This document shows positions 23,603-42,376 of a stretch of DNA of 64,000 nt, piece after piece (position 1 is the stretch's first letter; each line of letters starts with the position of its first letter). Source of the stretch: Bursaphelenchus xylophilus (lineage: Eukaryota > Nematoda > Chromadorea > Rhabditida > Aphelenchoididae). The stretch is from the NCBI GenBank assembly GCA_904066235.2, contig CAJFCV020000005.1, positions 5,575,501 to 5,639,500 of the forward strand. The letters run 5' to 3'. A program made the position numbers and the translations under genes. The notes below the pieces were generated by a model, which saw only the letters and a list, made by a program, of their open reading frames with translations, was not told where the DNA came from and did no database searches.

Positions 23603-26533
23603 ATGAATCGATTTTGGTTGTTACTTACTTGCGCGGCTACTGTCTCTTGTTACAGTAAGCCGTACCCATACGAAGATGGGATGCGGAAACATGAGACCGA
23701 GTTTGGCGAGTTCAGTAAGGTATGGCAAAATTAACCGTATTCTCTAAAAAGGAAACCTTGTGGCAAGAAGAGATTGCACATTGAAACAAGGAGTTTTCCT
23801 GTCATTCCTTCGAAACCTCTGACTGGAACACTTTCAGAATGTTCATCCACATGTCATCAGAAAATACGAACATGAAATAGACTATCATATCGACAGTAAT
23901 GGAGATATGATCAGACAGATCGGGAAGAACGTCAAACCCAAAGATTACTCCGCCTGGAATCTCTTCGTCGGATTTATGGATAAACACAACAAGGTTTACA
24001 AACACAAAAAAGAAGTTCTCCATCGCTTCAAGATCTACAAAAGGAATATAAAGGCGGCCAAGATGTGGCAAGAGAACGAACAAGGCTCCGCTTTCTATGG
24101 GGAGACTCAATTCATGGATATGACGGCAACTGAATTCAAGAATGTAAGTGCAATAGACTCTTAAATCATTTCTCAGATTTATCTGCCCTATGTCTGGCCT
24201 CAAGTTCCTAATTCAAACACTCTAAGTCCGGAAGAATTAATTGCTCTGGAAGATGTAGAACTCCCAGATTCGTTTGATTGGAGACAAAAAGGAGTTGTTA
24301 CCGATGTCAAGAATCAAGGCAGTTGTGGAAGTTGTTGGGCCTTCTCTGTTACAGGCAATATCGAGGGTCAATGGGCACTGAAAACCAAGAAATTGGTTCC
24401 CTTAAGTGAACAAGAGCTACTCGATTGTGATGTTATAGATCAGGCTTGTAATGGGGGCTTACCTTTGAATGCTTACAAGTAAGCCAATCTGGAATTGCTT
24501 TGTACTTTTCCAGAGAAATTATTCGTCTTGGAGGCCTTGAGACTGAAGATGAATACCCTTACGAACAAGAAAGAGAGGCGAGTTGTAAGATCGAGAAGAG
24601 TGAACTCGCTGCTTTCATCAACGGATCTTTGCAATTGCCTAAGGACGAACAAAAGATTGCTGCCTATTTATTGAAACATGGCCCGATTTCCATCGGTAAG
24701 TGAATTGAAGTTCGTAATGCTCATAGTAATACAACATAACAATCTCGTCTAATTATAAGTTATCTGACCTCCGACCATGTCCTTCTGGAAGGCCATTGGA
24801 TAATCCGTTTTGTCGTTTCCATCGATCGCGTCTTTAGTATCTGAGGTTTCCGTGGCGGTACCAAAAGCCAGTTTTTTTCCTGCTGAATATTCATTTCGGT
24901 GGGAAACAACTTTTCGGCAGGTTCAAGTAGAAAATCAAAAATCTTGACATGTAACAGGAAGAGCCATTCTAGAAGTATATCCCGGCATTTTCCCAAAAAA
25001 TTGAATACCCGTACTGAAAAGAACGTGTGGATTAAAACGATATCAAAATTTGATTTTCATCAGTTCAACTTTACTGAAAAAGATCGAGAACTCACCTGAA
25101 TTTGGCCGACTTTTTGGCCTGGTTAAGTTTGAAGATATTTTTCTTGGACATCGACTGAAAGAGTTTGTGTATTGGAGGCAAAGCGGCTTTTTGTTATCGG
25201 TAAATCTCCACTTCTGAGGTATATTCCTCCCAGATTTGGTCTCATCCGCCCGGAAGATCTTGCTATTCTGACGCTGAGTCGACGAAAGACGGACTGATCG
25301 ACTCATCATCTTTGCCCTGAGGGCAGAGATAACGTCAGTTCCGGTCGTTTTATGTCAACTTCCAGTTTAAGTCGATATTCATTCGAAATATAACTGCAAA
25401 AAGTTAATTTTGGCAAAACAAAATTTTGGCCATTAAACACCCTCAGGGGAAACAATGTAACACGCAAAAACGGCTGTCTGGCAACGGTCAGACATGAAAT
25501 TTAAGAAATTTCCATAAAGAAATTGTCCCCATAACCTCAGAAAAGAGCACAAAAAGCCGTTGGCCCCTGATGTGAGGGCTAGACCCAGACTTTTTTATTG
25601 CGCAGCCGGGTGAAAGAAGGACGGCCGAAAGACGGCCCTTTCAACACCGAATAAGGGGATTCCAACCCATAAATCCGTTCAAATGACGTAAGAAACATGT
25701 CATTGACATTTTACTGTATTGCTCCACCAATAATGCACCGATTTCTATAAAACGTATATCAAATTCAAGCTGATGTGAGGCACACCATTTTTTCCACATG
25801 TTTTGTGCCGTTACTATTGTCTGTGAAGGCATTATAACACTCTGGCCAGCCTACCCAGTTTTTGGCTAGCCATTAGAAAATTTGGCAGTCATCACTACTC
25901 TTTTTTGCACCCATTCCAGCCTGGCTCTCTTTTGAGGCTTCACTTCAATTGTAATTTCTTAAAATTTCTCTGAACGTACTCGATGGTACTGATTTCGAAA
26001 ATCAGTACTCAAAGAGTAACAATCAAAAAATGAACAAAATTTCAGATTTACAATAAATCTATTCAGATAGTTCAGATGGTAGTTATCTAATTGTAAGCCT
26101 TATCTCTTTTTTCCCCGGTTCCGGAAGTGTCACTATCCGAGAAAGTGTCCAAATTCCGGAGGCTTCCTTCGAAAGAGACCCCAATTTGGGGGTCTCTTTC
26201 GATTTGTGCCCGGGAATGGTTATAAAGGAAGGAGAGAGGAAAAATTATGCTTTAACTTCAATAATTATGTGTCTTACACTTGCAGGTGTGAATGCGAATC
26301 CACTCCAATTCTACCGTCATGGAATCTCTCATCCGTGGAAGATTTTCTGCTCTCCTTTGATGCTAAATCATGGAGTTTTGATTGTTGGATTTGGCCAAGA
26401 AGGCAACAAACCTTTCTGGATCATCAAAAACAGCTGGGGAAGTCGATGGGGAGAGTCCGGGTACTATAGATTATATCGAGGCAAGAATGTCTGCGGCGTC
26501 AGCGAGATGGCCACCACTGCACTCATCGAATAA
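23603..26533 (+). CDS. Cathepsin F-like papain-family cysteine protease (secreted or lysosomal)
   Basis: Five exons (23603-23719, 23838-24143, 24177-24478, 24514-24695, 26286-26533) give 384 residues: a signal peptide ([18 protein letters not shown]), an I29 inhibitor propeptide of the ERFNAQ type (about residues 80-140) and the mature enzyme from about [13 protein letters not shown]. The catalytic Cys is in [12 protein letters not shown], the His in [11 protein letters not shown] and the Asn in [18 protein letters not shown]. The Cys of CNGG is present. Proteases of this type digest protein in the gut or lysosome; the propeptide keeps them inactive until processed. The last intron (24696-26285, 1590 bases) is far longer than the others and carries repeat relics. 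Phase fits across it (ATC G|GT), giving the expected [15 protein letters not shown]. Confidence 0.94.
24696..26285. repeat. Long intron of cathepsin F-like gene with decayed repeat sequence
   Basis: The 1590-base intron has no intact element. A stretch near 25985-26010 (CTCGATGGTACTGATTTCG) resembles part of the palindromic element in the phosphate transporter intron (28658-28674). The sequence near 25730-25755 (CACCAATAATGCACCGATTT) resembles one near 31000-31020. A GC-rich perfect hairpin with 14-base arms lies at 26169-26202 (arm TCGAAAGAGACCCC). Short open frames on the minus strand may be transposase debris, but no domain is recognisable. Confidence 0.4.
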
Positions 26534-26928
26534 TTTATGGCATACTGTATATACGAGCTGAAATGGGTCGTTCTGACATAATTATTTGTTCACCTTACGT
26601 TGTGATGACAAATCTAATATATGTATTTCGTGTTGCTTGGTGTCTTTTTGCTTTAAATTTCTTCACGATTTTTTTGTCATTACGACGTATTTTTGGTCAT
26701 CGTGACTCATTCTACATTCATGCGAGTAGTCATATTACAATACCCTCAATAAACGCGTCCTTTGATGTGGAATGCTTTGTTTCTGGGACAAATGTCATGA
26801 GCAATATAATGGAAAAAATTACAAATTGAGAGATCGAGACCTCTGATTCAGAATTAGATGACAATTAACGCTTCGACATTCAGGCAAAAAACGATCGCCT
26901 TAAGCCAATTGGAGGAAACAAACAAAGA
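26534..26928. other. Intergenic region between cathepsin and phosphate transporter genes
   Basis: This 395-base AT-rich gap contains a possible AATAAA polyadenylation signal at about 26748 for the upstream gene, and the leader of the transporter gene. One open frame here (26563-26829) has no domain and ordinary AT-rich composition; I do not call it a gene. Confidence 0.4.
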
Positions 26929-29900
26929 ATGGAGGCAACCACAGCAGTGGTCATCGAGGCTATCCGAGTGAGTTACAAACAAGAGTTATGACAATTTAGT
27001 TATGGTTCTAAAGTATCCCTTTAGGGCACGTATCTATGGGCGCTGATCTTGGGTATCTGTCTTTCCTTTCTCCTCGGCTTTGGCATGGGTGCCAATGATG
27101 TGGCCAATGCTTTCGGCACTTCCGTGGGGTCAAAAACCTTATCCCTCAGACAAGCTTATATTTTGGCCACCATTTTTGAGACTTTGGGATCCATCTTAGT
27201 AGGTTACAAGGTTACCGATGCTTTGAGGAAAGAGATCGTGGAGGTGAATATCTATAAGGATGATGTGACCGCTCTCTTTTTTGGTCAAATAGCCATTCTT
27301 GGTGGAGGAGCCGCATGGCTAATCATTGCAACCGTCTTAAAAGCCCCAGTATCTACAACTCATAGTGTTGTTGGGGCCACTTTGGGATTCACGTTGGTCA
27401 TGAAAGGGATGCAAGGGATTCATTGGAGCAAAGTCGGATCAATTGGTAAGAGCAAAGTATAGGATAATATTATTGGCAGCTATGTCATGGATAATTTCCC
27501 CTTGTCTTTCCGGCATAATTTCCAGTCTGCTGTATATCCTGATCGATCATACAGTCCTCCGAAGAGTAAGTCTTTTTTTATCGCACAGTTCTCTTCAGAA
27601 GGACCCAGTAAAATGTGGCCTGAGGGCATTGCCCGTCTTTTACTTTGTTTGCATCGCTTTCAATGTATTTGCTGTTCTTTTAGATGGATCTTACTGTAAG
27701 TTAACCATTGAAGTTCTCACGTTAAAGTGTTAAATTTAGAGCATTTGCAATGGTATATAACATTATCCGTGAGTCTGGCTCTCGGATTACTCTCTGGGCT
27801 TGTTTTTCATTTCTTTTTATCTTCCCGACTCCTGAATTGGATTAATAAAACCGAAGAGAAAAAGATAAACGCTCAGATGGTAAATCCAGCTATGATTGGT
27901 GAGAGGAGTACAGTAAAATGCAAATTAAAAAAAGTTTAGCTGAAGGATTATCAACTGATGTTCTAGAAAGGGAACCTGAAAAAAAGAATAAAAAACAAAA
28001 ACTGAAGCCGAGTAAGTTATTACTGTAGAAATAAAAAACACTTTTTAGCTCTCCGCGGTTTTGTCTTCTGGTTTTTCCCGTACCAAAAACAAGAAGAAGA
28101 TCCTCGAACCCTGAGGCTATTCAGCGCCATTCAGGTATTCACCGCTTGCTTTGCTGGTTTTGCCCATGGAGCCAACGATGTGAGCAATTCGATTGCTCCT
28201 TTAGCTGCTCTTATCGCAATCTATGACAAACAGAATGAAGAGTTGGCCATGTCGTCTCCCACTCCTCTGTATGTCATTTGTTTCGGGATCGTATCAACTT
28301 GTATTGGTCTCTGGGTTCTCGGGCATTTTGTTATAAGGACAGTCGGCCAGGAAATGTCTCAGATCAACCCTGCGAGGTAAGTCTTTTAATTGGGTCTATG
28401 TTTTCTGCATAGAAATAAAAATGCTTTTTCTTAGAAAACTTATTTTTAGAAAAAATGATTTTTTTCATAGAAAAAAAGATTTTTATTTTAGAAAAGAATG
28501 GTTTTTCCTTAGAAAGTGCAATTTTTAGTAAACTTGTGTATAATAATAGCAAAAATTAATTTTAAACAGTAACTAGTAGTAAATTTTGTTAAGTAATGGG
28601 GTAAAATAGTAAGAGTAGTAACTTTTTGAGTGAATATTTGGTACTGGGATATTCGATGGTTCTGATTTCGAAAACAGAGCTTGTTTTTTGTGATTTTGAC
28701 TTTTTTCTTAAGTAGTACTGTAAATTAGTAACAATTTGTATTGTTTATACCTCAATGTCGATTGAAATCGATTTCTTGCTCATACTTGGGTTTACCCTTA
28801 TATAACTTCAAACAAATTCTGACGAACCAGAAGGAATACTCAATTAAAAAATTAAAAAATTAATCAAAAAATTCAAAATTGATACTCACTTACAGTACTA
28901 CTTTAGAAAAAAATCAAAATCACAGAAAACGAACTGTGTTTTCGAAATCAGCACCATCGAATACCCTAGTCCCCAATATCCACTCAAAAAGTTACTACTC
29001 TTACTATTTTACCCCATTACTTAACAAAGTTTACTACTAGTTACTGTTTAAAATCAATTTTTGTTATTATTATACACAAATTTACTAAAAGTTGCACTTT
29101 CTAAAGAAAAACCATTCTTTTCTAAAATAAAAATGTTTTTTTCTATGAAAAAAATCATTTTTTCTAAAAATAAGTTTTCTAACAAGGAAAGTACTTCTAT
29201 GGGGTGTGGAGTTACAGGTCGAGATATATATCAAAAAATTCGCAAAAATTTTCTGATTCGGAATATATAAAAATTAGCTGCCTAATTTTGGTCTATCAAC
29301 GAGTTTTATCAATAAATGTATTTCTCGAGGAAAAAAATCTGCGGCAACAAAAGCGCGCTCGGTCTCTTCCTTCGGAAGAGAGCTGTGTGGCCGAGTGGTT
29401 AGAGCGCTAGATTGGGAATCCGAAGGGAACGGGTTCGATTCGTTTTGTCACACTTGAACCCATTTTTTACATTGGAACTACTTCTAAGGTGTAGTTGTAA
29501 TCTAATTTGATATTTTAAGGCTTGTCAAGGCCTCAGAATTTATTTTACCACAAAATAAAAATTTTTTATTGGTAAAAACACGGTCAAAAAGACACTTGCA
29601 TGGTGTCGCGAGAAAACTTCGGAGGACAAAAACATGTCATCAGACCAAAATTAGGCAGCTAATTTTTATATATTCTGAATCAGAAAATTTTTGCGATTTT
29701 TTTGATATATATCTCGACCTGTAACTCCACACCCCATAGAAGTACTTTCCTTGTAAGAAAAAGCAATTTTATTTCTATGCGAAAAACATTTTCCCCTTTT
29801 AATTAATGCAGTTACTGTATCTTTAGTGGATTTTGTATTGAATTTGGAGCAGCGACGACCACCTTACTGGCCTCCAAACTTGGTCTCCCAATATCGACCA

Positions 29901-30079
29901 CGCATTGTCTGGTCGGTTCTGTCGTTTCGGTGGGAACGGTCAAAGCGAGAAAGAACGTTGATTGGGCCATCTTCAAAAATGTAGCCCTTTCTTGGGTGAT
30001 CACCCTTCCAGCGTCCGCGTTGATATCTGCTGGAATTATGTATTTAATTCAAATAACTGTGCTTGAACCGTCAAAGTAG
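26929..30079 (+). CDS. Sodium-phosphate cotransporter of the PiT family (SLC20)
   Basis: Eight exons (26929-26967, 27025-27445, 27480-27565, 27599-27695, 27728-27898, 27940-28011, 28049-28376, 29827-30079) give 488 residues. PiT proteins import inorganic phosphate with sodium across the plasma membrane. Both inverted family repeats are present: GMGANDVANAFGTSVGSKTL with APVSTTHSVVGATLG in the N-terminal half, and GFAHGANDVSNSIAPLAAL with LPISTTHCLVGSVVSVG in the C-terminal half. A short charged cytoplasmic loop (about residues 270-300) separates the halves and is shorter than in vertebrate PiT1/2. The intron before the last exon is 1450 bases and carries two nested elements; the rest are 32-60 bases. 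The acceptor at 27727 (TTAAAG) is inferred because the more obvious TTTAG six bases on creates a stop. Confidence 0.95.
29183..29753. mobile_element. Inverted-repeat element, family R1 copy C, with TAA target duplication (Harbinger-like), nested
   Basis: The element runs from CAAGGAAAGTACTTCTATGG to its reverse complement, with terminal inverted repeats of about 110 bases (including AATTAGCTGCCTAATTTTGG). TAA lies directly outside both ends (29180-29182 and 29754-29756). Removing the element plus one TAA restores the palindrome arm GTTTTCTAAGAAAAAGC exactly. A 3-bp TWA-type duplication is characteristic of PIF/Harbinger transposition. Near the middle is a tRNA-like segment with good A and B boxes. 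There is no transposase, so it is non-autonomous. Confidence 0.88.
29382..29446 (+). repeat. tRNA-like segment with A and B boxes inside repeat copy C
   Basis: A box TGGCCGAGTGG (29388-29398) and B box GGGTTCGATTCG (29431-29442) match the RNA polymerase III internal promoter consensus. A short hairpin (CTCTTCCTTCGGAAGAG) lies just upstream. The anticodon arm does not fold well and no CCA-side stem is evident, so this is a tRNA-derived promoter segment and not a working tRNA gene. Confidence 0.7.
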
Positions 30080-31574
30080 CGGCTGTAAAGTTATTATTGC
30101 ATAAATAAAACAATTCCGCATTTGTCGCGGACGCACGACATTCCGCACTTTCGAGAAACAAACGGTCCACGAACGTTTTTTTTTTTGATTTTTCCGAAAC
30201 CTTTTTGATTTCATCGAATTAAAGTTGACCCACCAGCGATTACGGCCCACTGTTTGATTGGTTAATGCATATGCGAAAGTCGCTAGTCGAAGGGATTAAA
30301 TGACCTACAGATGTAGAAGAGAGTTGTCCGGTCGGCCAGAAAGTTGGATTCATAGTCAAAACGCTGGGATAGCTGTTGATGAGGCTGAATCAACCTTTTT
30401 TTGAAGTTGAAGGTCGGAAAAATAAATTTTTGGGCCAAGGCTGACTTCTTACGTCTTAGAAACTCAATAAACACCATTTTAAGCCAAAATAAAAATTGTA
30501 AACCTGTGAAAAATTAAGCGAAAAGGGGTTCATACAGGACTTTAAGTCAACTTCCGATTGAGTTTTCACCCCTAAAAACCTAAAATGGGCAGCTAAGATC
30601 TACATATCCTTGATCAGCACAACTTTTTTCTGATTTTTTGAGGTATGTCCCGTCAAAAGGTAGGAGCCTCCATAAAAGTACTTTCCTTTTAAGACTCGAG
30701 CGGGGTGATACTTATGTGTCGACCTGATTTTGAAACTTGTTCAAATCAAAGCAAACTTTCAAATATTCGTGCCAAGCACCCAGAAAGTAATTTTCTGTAA
30801 AAAGATTTTGGAAAAGTTACCGTAATCTGTAATTGAGTCGTATTTAATGTCATCAGAACCAGATACACAAACGGACTCCTCCATTTCGTCTGCCGTACCC
30901 GGAAACCATTTTTTTTTTGAATATTCATTATTTTTGTCATCAAATTCTACAGGGTGGGCCACTGGAAACTACCAACCTTATTTCAGGTAATTCTCCGCTA
31001 ATAATGCACCAAGTTCTGTAGAATTTACTACCCACGCTCAAAAGTGCAGACGTGCATTCTTCTTCCATTTTCATCCGCACTGTTCAACTTTTAGCATTTG
31101 TCGCCTCGATTTCCCGTTTTTACACTAGCGACGTGCACTTTCGCGCGCGACAAACCCGACTTTGCGCTCGCGACCTCGAAACCCCGAACTTTCAGACAGC
31201 TTTCTTGGATATAAAAAAACAGTAGTAGGACTCGTGGACTTGAGTCTAGGGTGGGTTAGTAATCTACAGCCCGCTACAAAGTTTTACACAAGTTATGTCA
31301 ATATGGGTGCTTTTTAGGACATTTTTTGTCGTAAGCCCCAAATAACGATTCGGTAGGCTGAACCACTATTATATTCATACTCAGTAGGGTATCCTCTTTC
31401 ACTTCCAGGACATGCCGCGGCCGACTCGTCCGGAAAGAGTTAAACAAAATCTTTCGTATAAAATGACTTATTTTTTGGAAAGAAGAGGGCGCAGCCTGCG
31501 AGAATGTCATCAAAAATAAATATAATTCTTTTGAGAAAAAGGTTTTGTGGTTGGATTTCGGGTGAATTCTAACA
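30080..31574. other. Intergenic region with repeat relics between phosphate transporter and RPT2
   Basis: About 1.5 kb. An AATAAA signal at about 30103 probably ends the transporter mRNA. A truncated R1 copy D lies at about 30385-30689, ending ACTTTCCTTT followed by TAA. A patch at about 31075-31200 (CACTAGCGACGTGCACTTTC, rich in CGCG) is related to the MITE at 22667. The last 200 bases include the RPT2 promoter. No coding sequence is recognised. Confidence 0.5.
30385..30689. repeat. Repeat family R1 copy D, truncated
   Basis: Read on the minus strand this matches the left half of copy A (ACCTTCAACTTCAAAAAAAG, then GTTTACAATTTTTATTTTGG). Its right end keeps the family terminus CATAAAAGTACTTTCC. 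The tRNA-like part and the other terminus are missing. Limits are approximate. Confidence 0.6.
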
Positions 31575-33019
<1,445 letters not shown>

Positions 33020-33074
33020 TCCTAATCATTTCCATTTAATGTCAGATAAAATTAAGTATTGAATTAGTGGGAAC

Positions 33075-33450
33075 TGTGGGGCTTCGGTAGTTCAGCCCCC
33101 CACGAAAGGTAGTCTAACCCCCACTGTTTTTGCCCGTTTCACACCCCACATAATGAACAAATTAGAATAATACAAAAAATGTAAGTGGGGGTTTGATCTA
33201 CTACGTTGGGGGTTTGATCTAAAACGTAGGGGGCTTTTTCTAAAACGAAGGGGGCTTGATCTAAAACGTAAGGGGCTTGATCTAAAACGTTGGGGGCTTC
33301 ATCTAAAACATAGGGGGCTTGTGCTGGACCATACAACTTGGATTAATTCTTTGAAATAAATTTTGGGGTTCAGAATGGACGAGGGGGGCTGTACTGGGTT
33401 ATGGGGGGCTAAACTGGACTGGGGGGCTGTACTACCTTAGCCCCGGAACT
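33075..33450. repeat. Inverted-end element containing a tandem array
   Basis: The left end (GGGGCTTCGGTAGTTCAGCC) and the right end on the minus strand (GGGGCTAAGGTAGTACAGCC) are inverted repeats of about 35 bases. The right flank also has loose direct repeats of GGGGGGCTGTACTGG. The element contains the 21-base array listed separately. No coding role is likely. Confidence 0.7.
33187..33333. repeat. Seven tandem copies of a 21-bp unit
   Basis: Seven units of exactly 21 bases follow one another, with consensus close to GGGGGCTTGATCTAAAACGT plus one base. Because 21 is a multiple of three, the minus strand reads as an open seven-residue repeat (PYVLDQA-like). That frame has no start context, splice sites or family, so I treat it as a satellite-like array and not as a gene. 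Confidence 0.92.
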
Positions 33451-33533
33451 GTTTATTTTGTAGATCATTACATTAAGAACAAATAAAACAAGGTCAAGTG
33501 GAGTTAACAAAGGGTAATAATAAATAAAATGGT

Positions 33534-41389
<7,856 letters not shown>

Positions 41390-42376
41390 CTTTTCTACAA
41401 AAAACGAGCGTTACGAAAACACGAGGACGGCTTGACTTAATATAATGAAATAAAATGTTAATCAATTTAAAACATTTGCAGCTCCAACCAACCATGCAAA
41501 ACTAAAATACGCCTTCTAACGAGGAAAGTACTTCTATGTGGTATGGAGTTACAGGTCGAGTCATATATCAAAAAAATCGCAAAATTTTTCTGATTCAGAA
41601 TATATAAAAATTAGCTGCCTAATTTTGGTTTGTAAGGGTGAAAAAAACCCTCGGAACTTTTCTCGAAACACCACGCAAACGCCTTTTTGACCAGGTGTTT
41701 ACCAAATCAAAAGTATGTTTTTGAGTTAAAGTAAACTCTGGTATCTTTACAAGCCTCAAAATATCAAATTTAATTTATACTACACCTTAATTAGTAGTTC
41801 CAATGTAAAAAAGGCGCATTTTCATGGTGTTGCGAGAAATGTTCTGAGGATTTTTTCACCCTTACAAACCAAAATTAGGCAGCTAATTCTTACATATTCT
41901 GAATCAGAAAAATTTTGCGAATTTTTTGATATATGACTCGACCTGTAACTCCATACCCCATAGAAGTACTTTCCTCGTAAGAGCACGGAAAATAAAAAAT
42001 AATAAAGGCTTCCCGCTTTCAAAACTTTTGCGTTCGTCGTCTTCGTGGCGGGACCTGGACAGGAACCCAATGTCAATACATTTCGAACATTACTTTATAG
42101 ACCAAGTCAGTTCGTTCTTCTTCACTAAACCCTTCTTAATTCACTTAAAGCCCAGAAAAAGCTGCCACTCACTCGCTAGGTTGCATTTCTTCCAAACATT
42201 TGTACCATTTCATATTCTCAGAAGCGATGAAACTACCGTAATCCGACAATAAACTTTTGTTCGAACTAAGTAAAGGGAATTAATTAGCATGATCGACCTA
42301 ATTACTTAGACTTTTTGAGCCATGTCATTTTGTTTTGAGTGGATTGAATAAGTCATTTCCTGTTAATCGGTCTGGG
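41390..42376. other. Intergenic region between PRP8 and PAQR starts
   Basis: These genes diverge, so the 987-base gap should hold both promoters. It contains the 458-base R1 copy E. The 130 bases next to PRP8 are AT-rich. No coding sequence is recognised; the open frame at 41926-42252 overlaps the repeat end and has no domain. Confidence 0.45.
41520..41977. mobile_element. Inverted-repeat element, family R1 copy E, with TAA target duplication
   Basis: The ends are CGAGGAAAGTACTTCTATGT and its inverted partner, with terminal repeats of about 115 bases closely matching copy C. TAA stands directly outside both ends (41517-41519 and 41978-41980). The interior has a second pair of inverted blocks (AAGGGTGAAAAAAACCCTCG and partner) but lacks the tRNA-like segment found in copies A, B and C. 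It lies 130 bases upstream of the PRP8 start codon. Confidence 0.88.

Larger units (their letters stand above)
28392..29796. mobile_element. Palindromic foldback element with 8-bp target duplication, interrupted by a second element
   Basis: Two long inverted arms of about 385 bases flank a short centre near 28790. Left-arm features such as CTTAGAAAACTTATTTTTAG and AAACAGTAACTAGTAGTAAA recur on the opposite strand on the right. TTTTAATT occurs directly outside both ends (28384-28391 and 29797-29804), as expected for an 8-bp target duplication of a hAT-type element. The right arm is broken at 29183 by a second element, and the sequence resumes exactly after it. No open frame of transposase type is present. 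Without the insert the element is about 830 bases. Confidence 0.82.
33020..33533. other. Gap between RPT2 and PRP8 ends filled mostly by one repeat element
   Basis: The two genes are convergent, and this 514-base gap holds both 3' UTRs. Most of it (about 33075-33450) is a G/C-biased element with inverted ends and an internal tandem array. The remainder is AT-rich, with TTTATT at 33447-33452 as a possible polyadenylation signal for PRP8 on the minus strand. Confidence 0.55.

Noticed and set aside
24760..25310. Transposase fragments in the cathepsin intron
   Set aside because: Short open frames lie in several registers and none shows a DDE, RNase H or zinc-finger pattern I could defend.
29382..29446. 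A functional tRNA-Ser gene
   Set aside because: A and B boxes are good but the anticodon and acceptor arms do not pair, and the segment recurs only within the inverted-repeat family.
33139..33336. Repetitive protein of PYVLDQA units on the minus strand
   Set aside because: It is the translation of a 21-bp tandem array, open only because the period is a multiple of three; no start context, signal peptide or splice sites.
41926..42252. 108-codon plus-strand frame upstream of PAQR
   Set aside because: It begins inside repeat copy E and has no domain, conserved motif or splice context.
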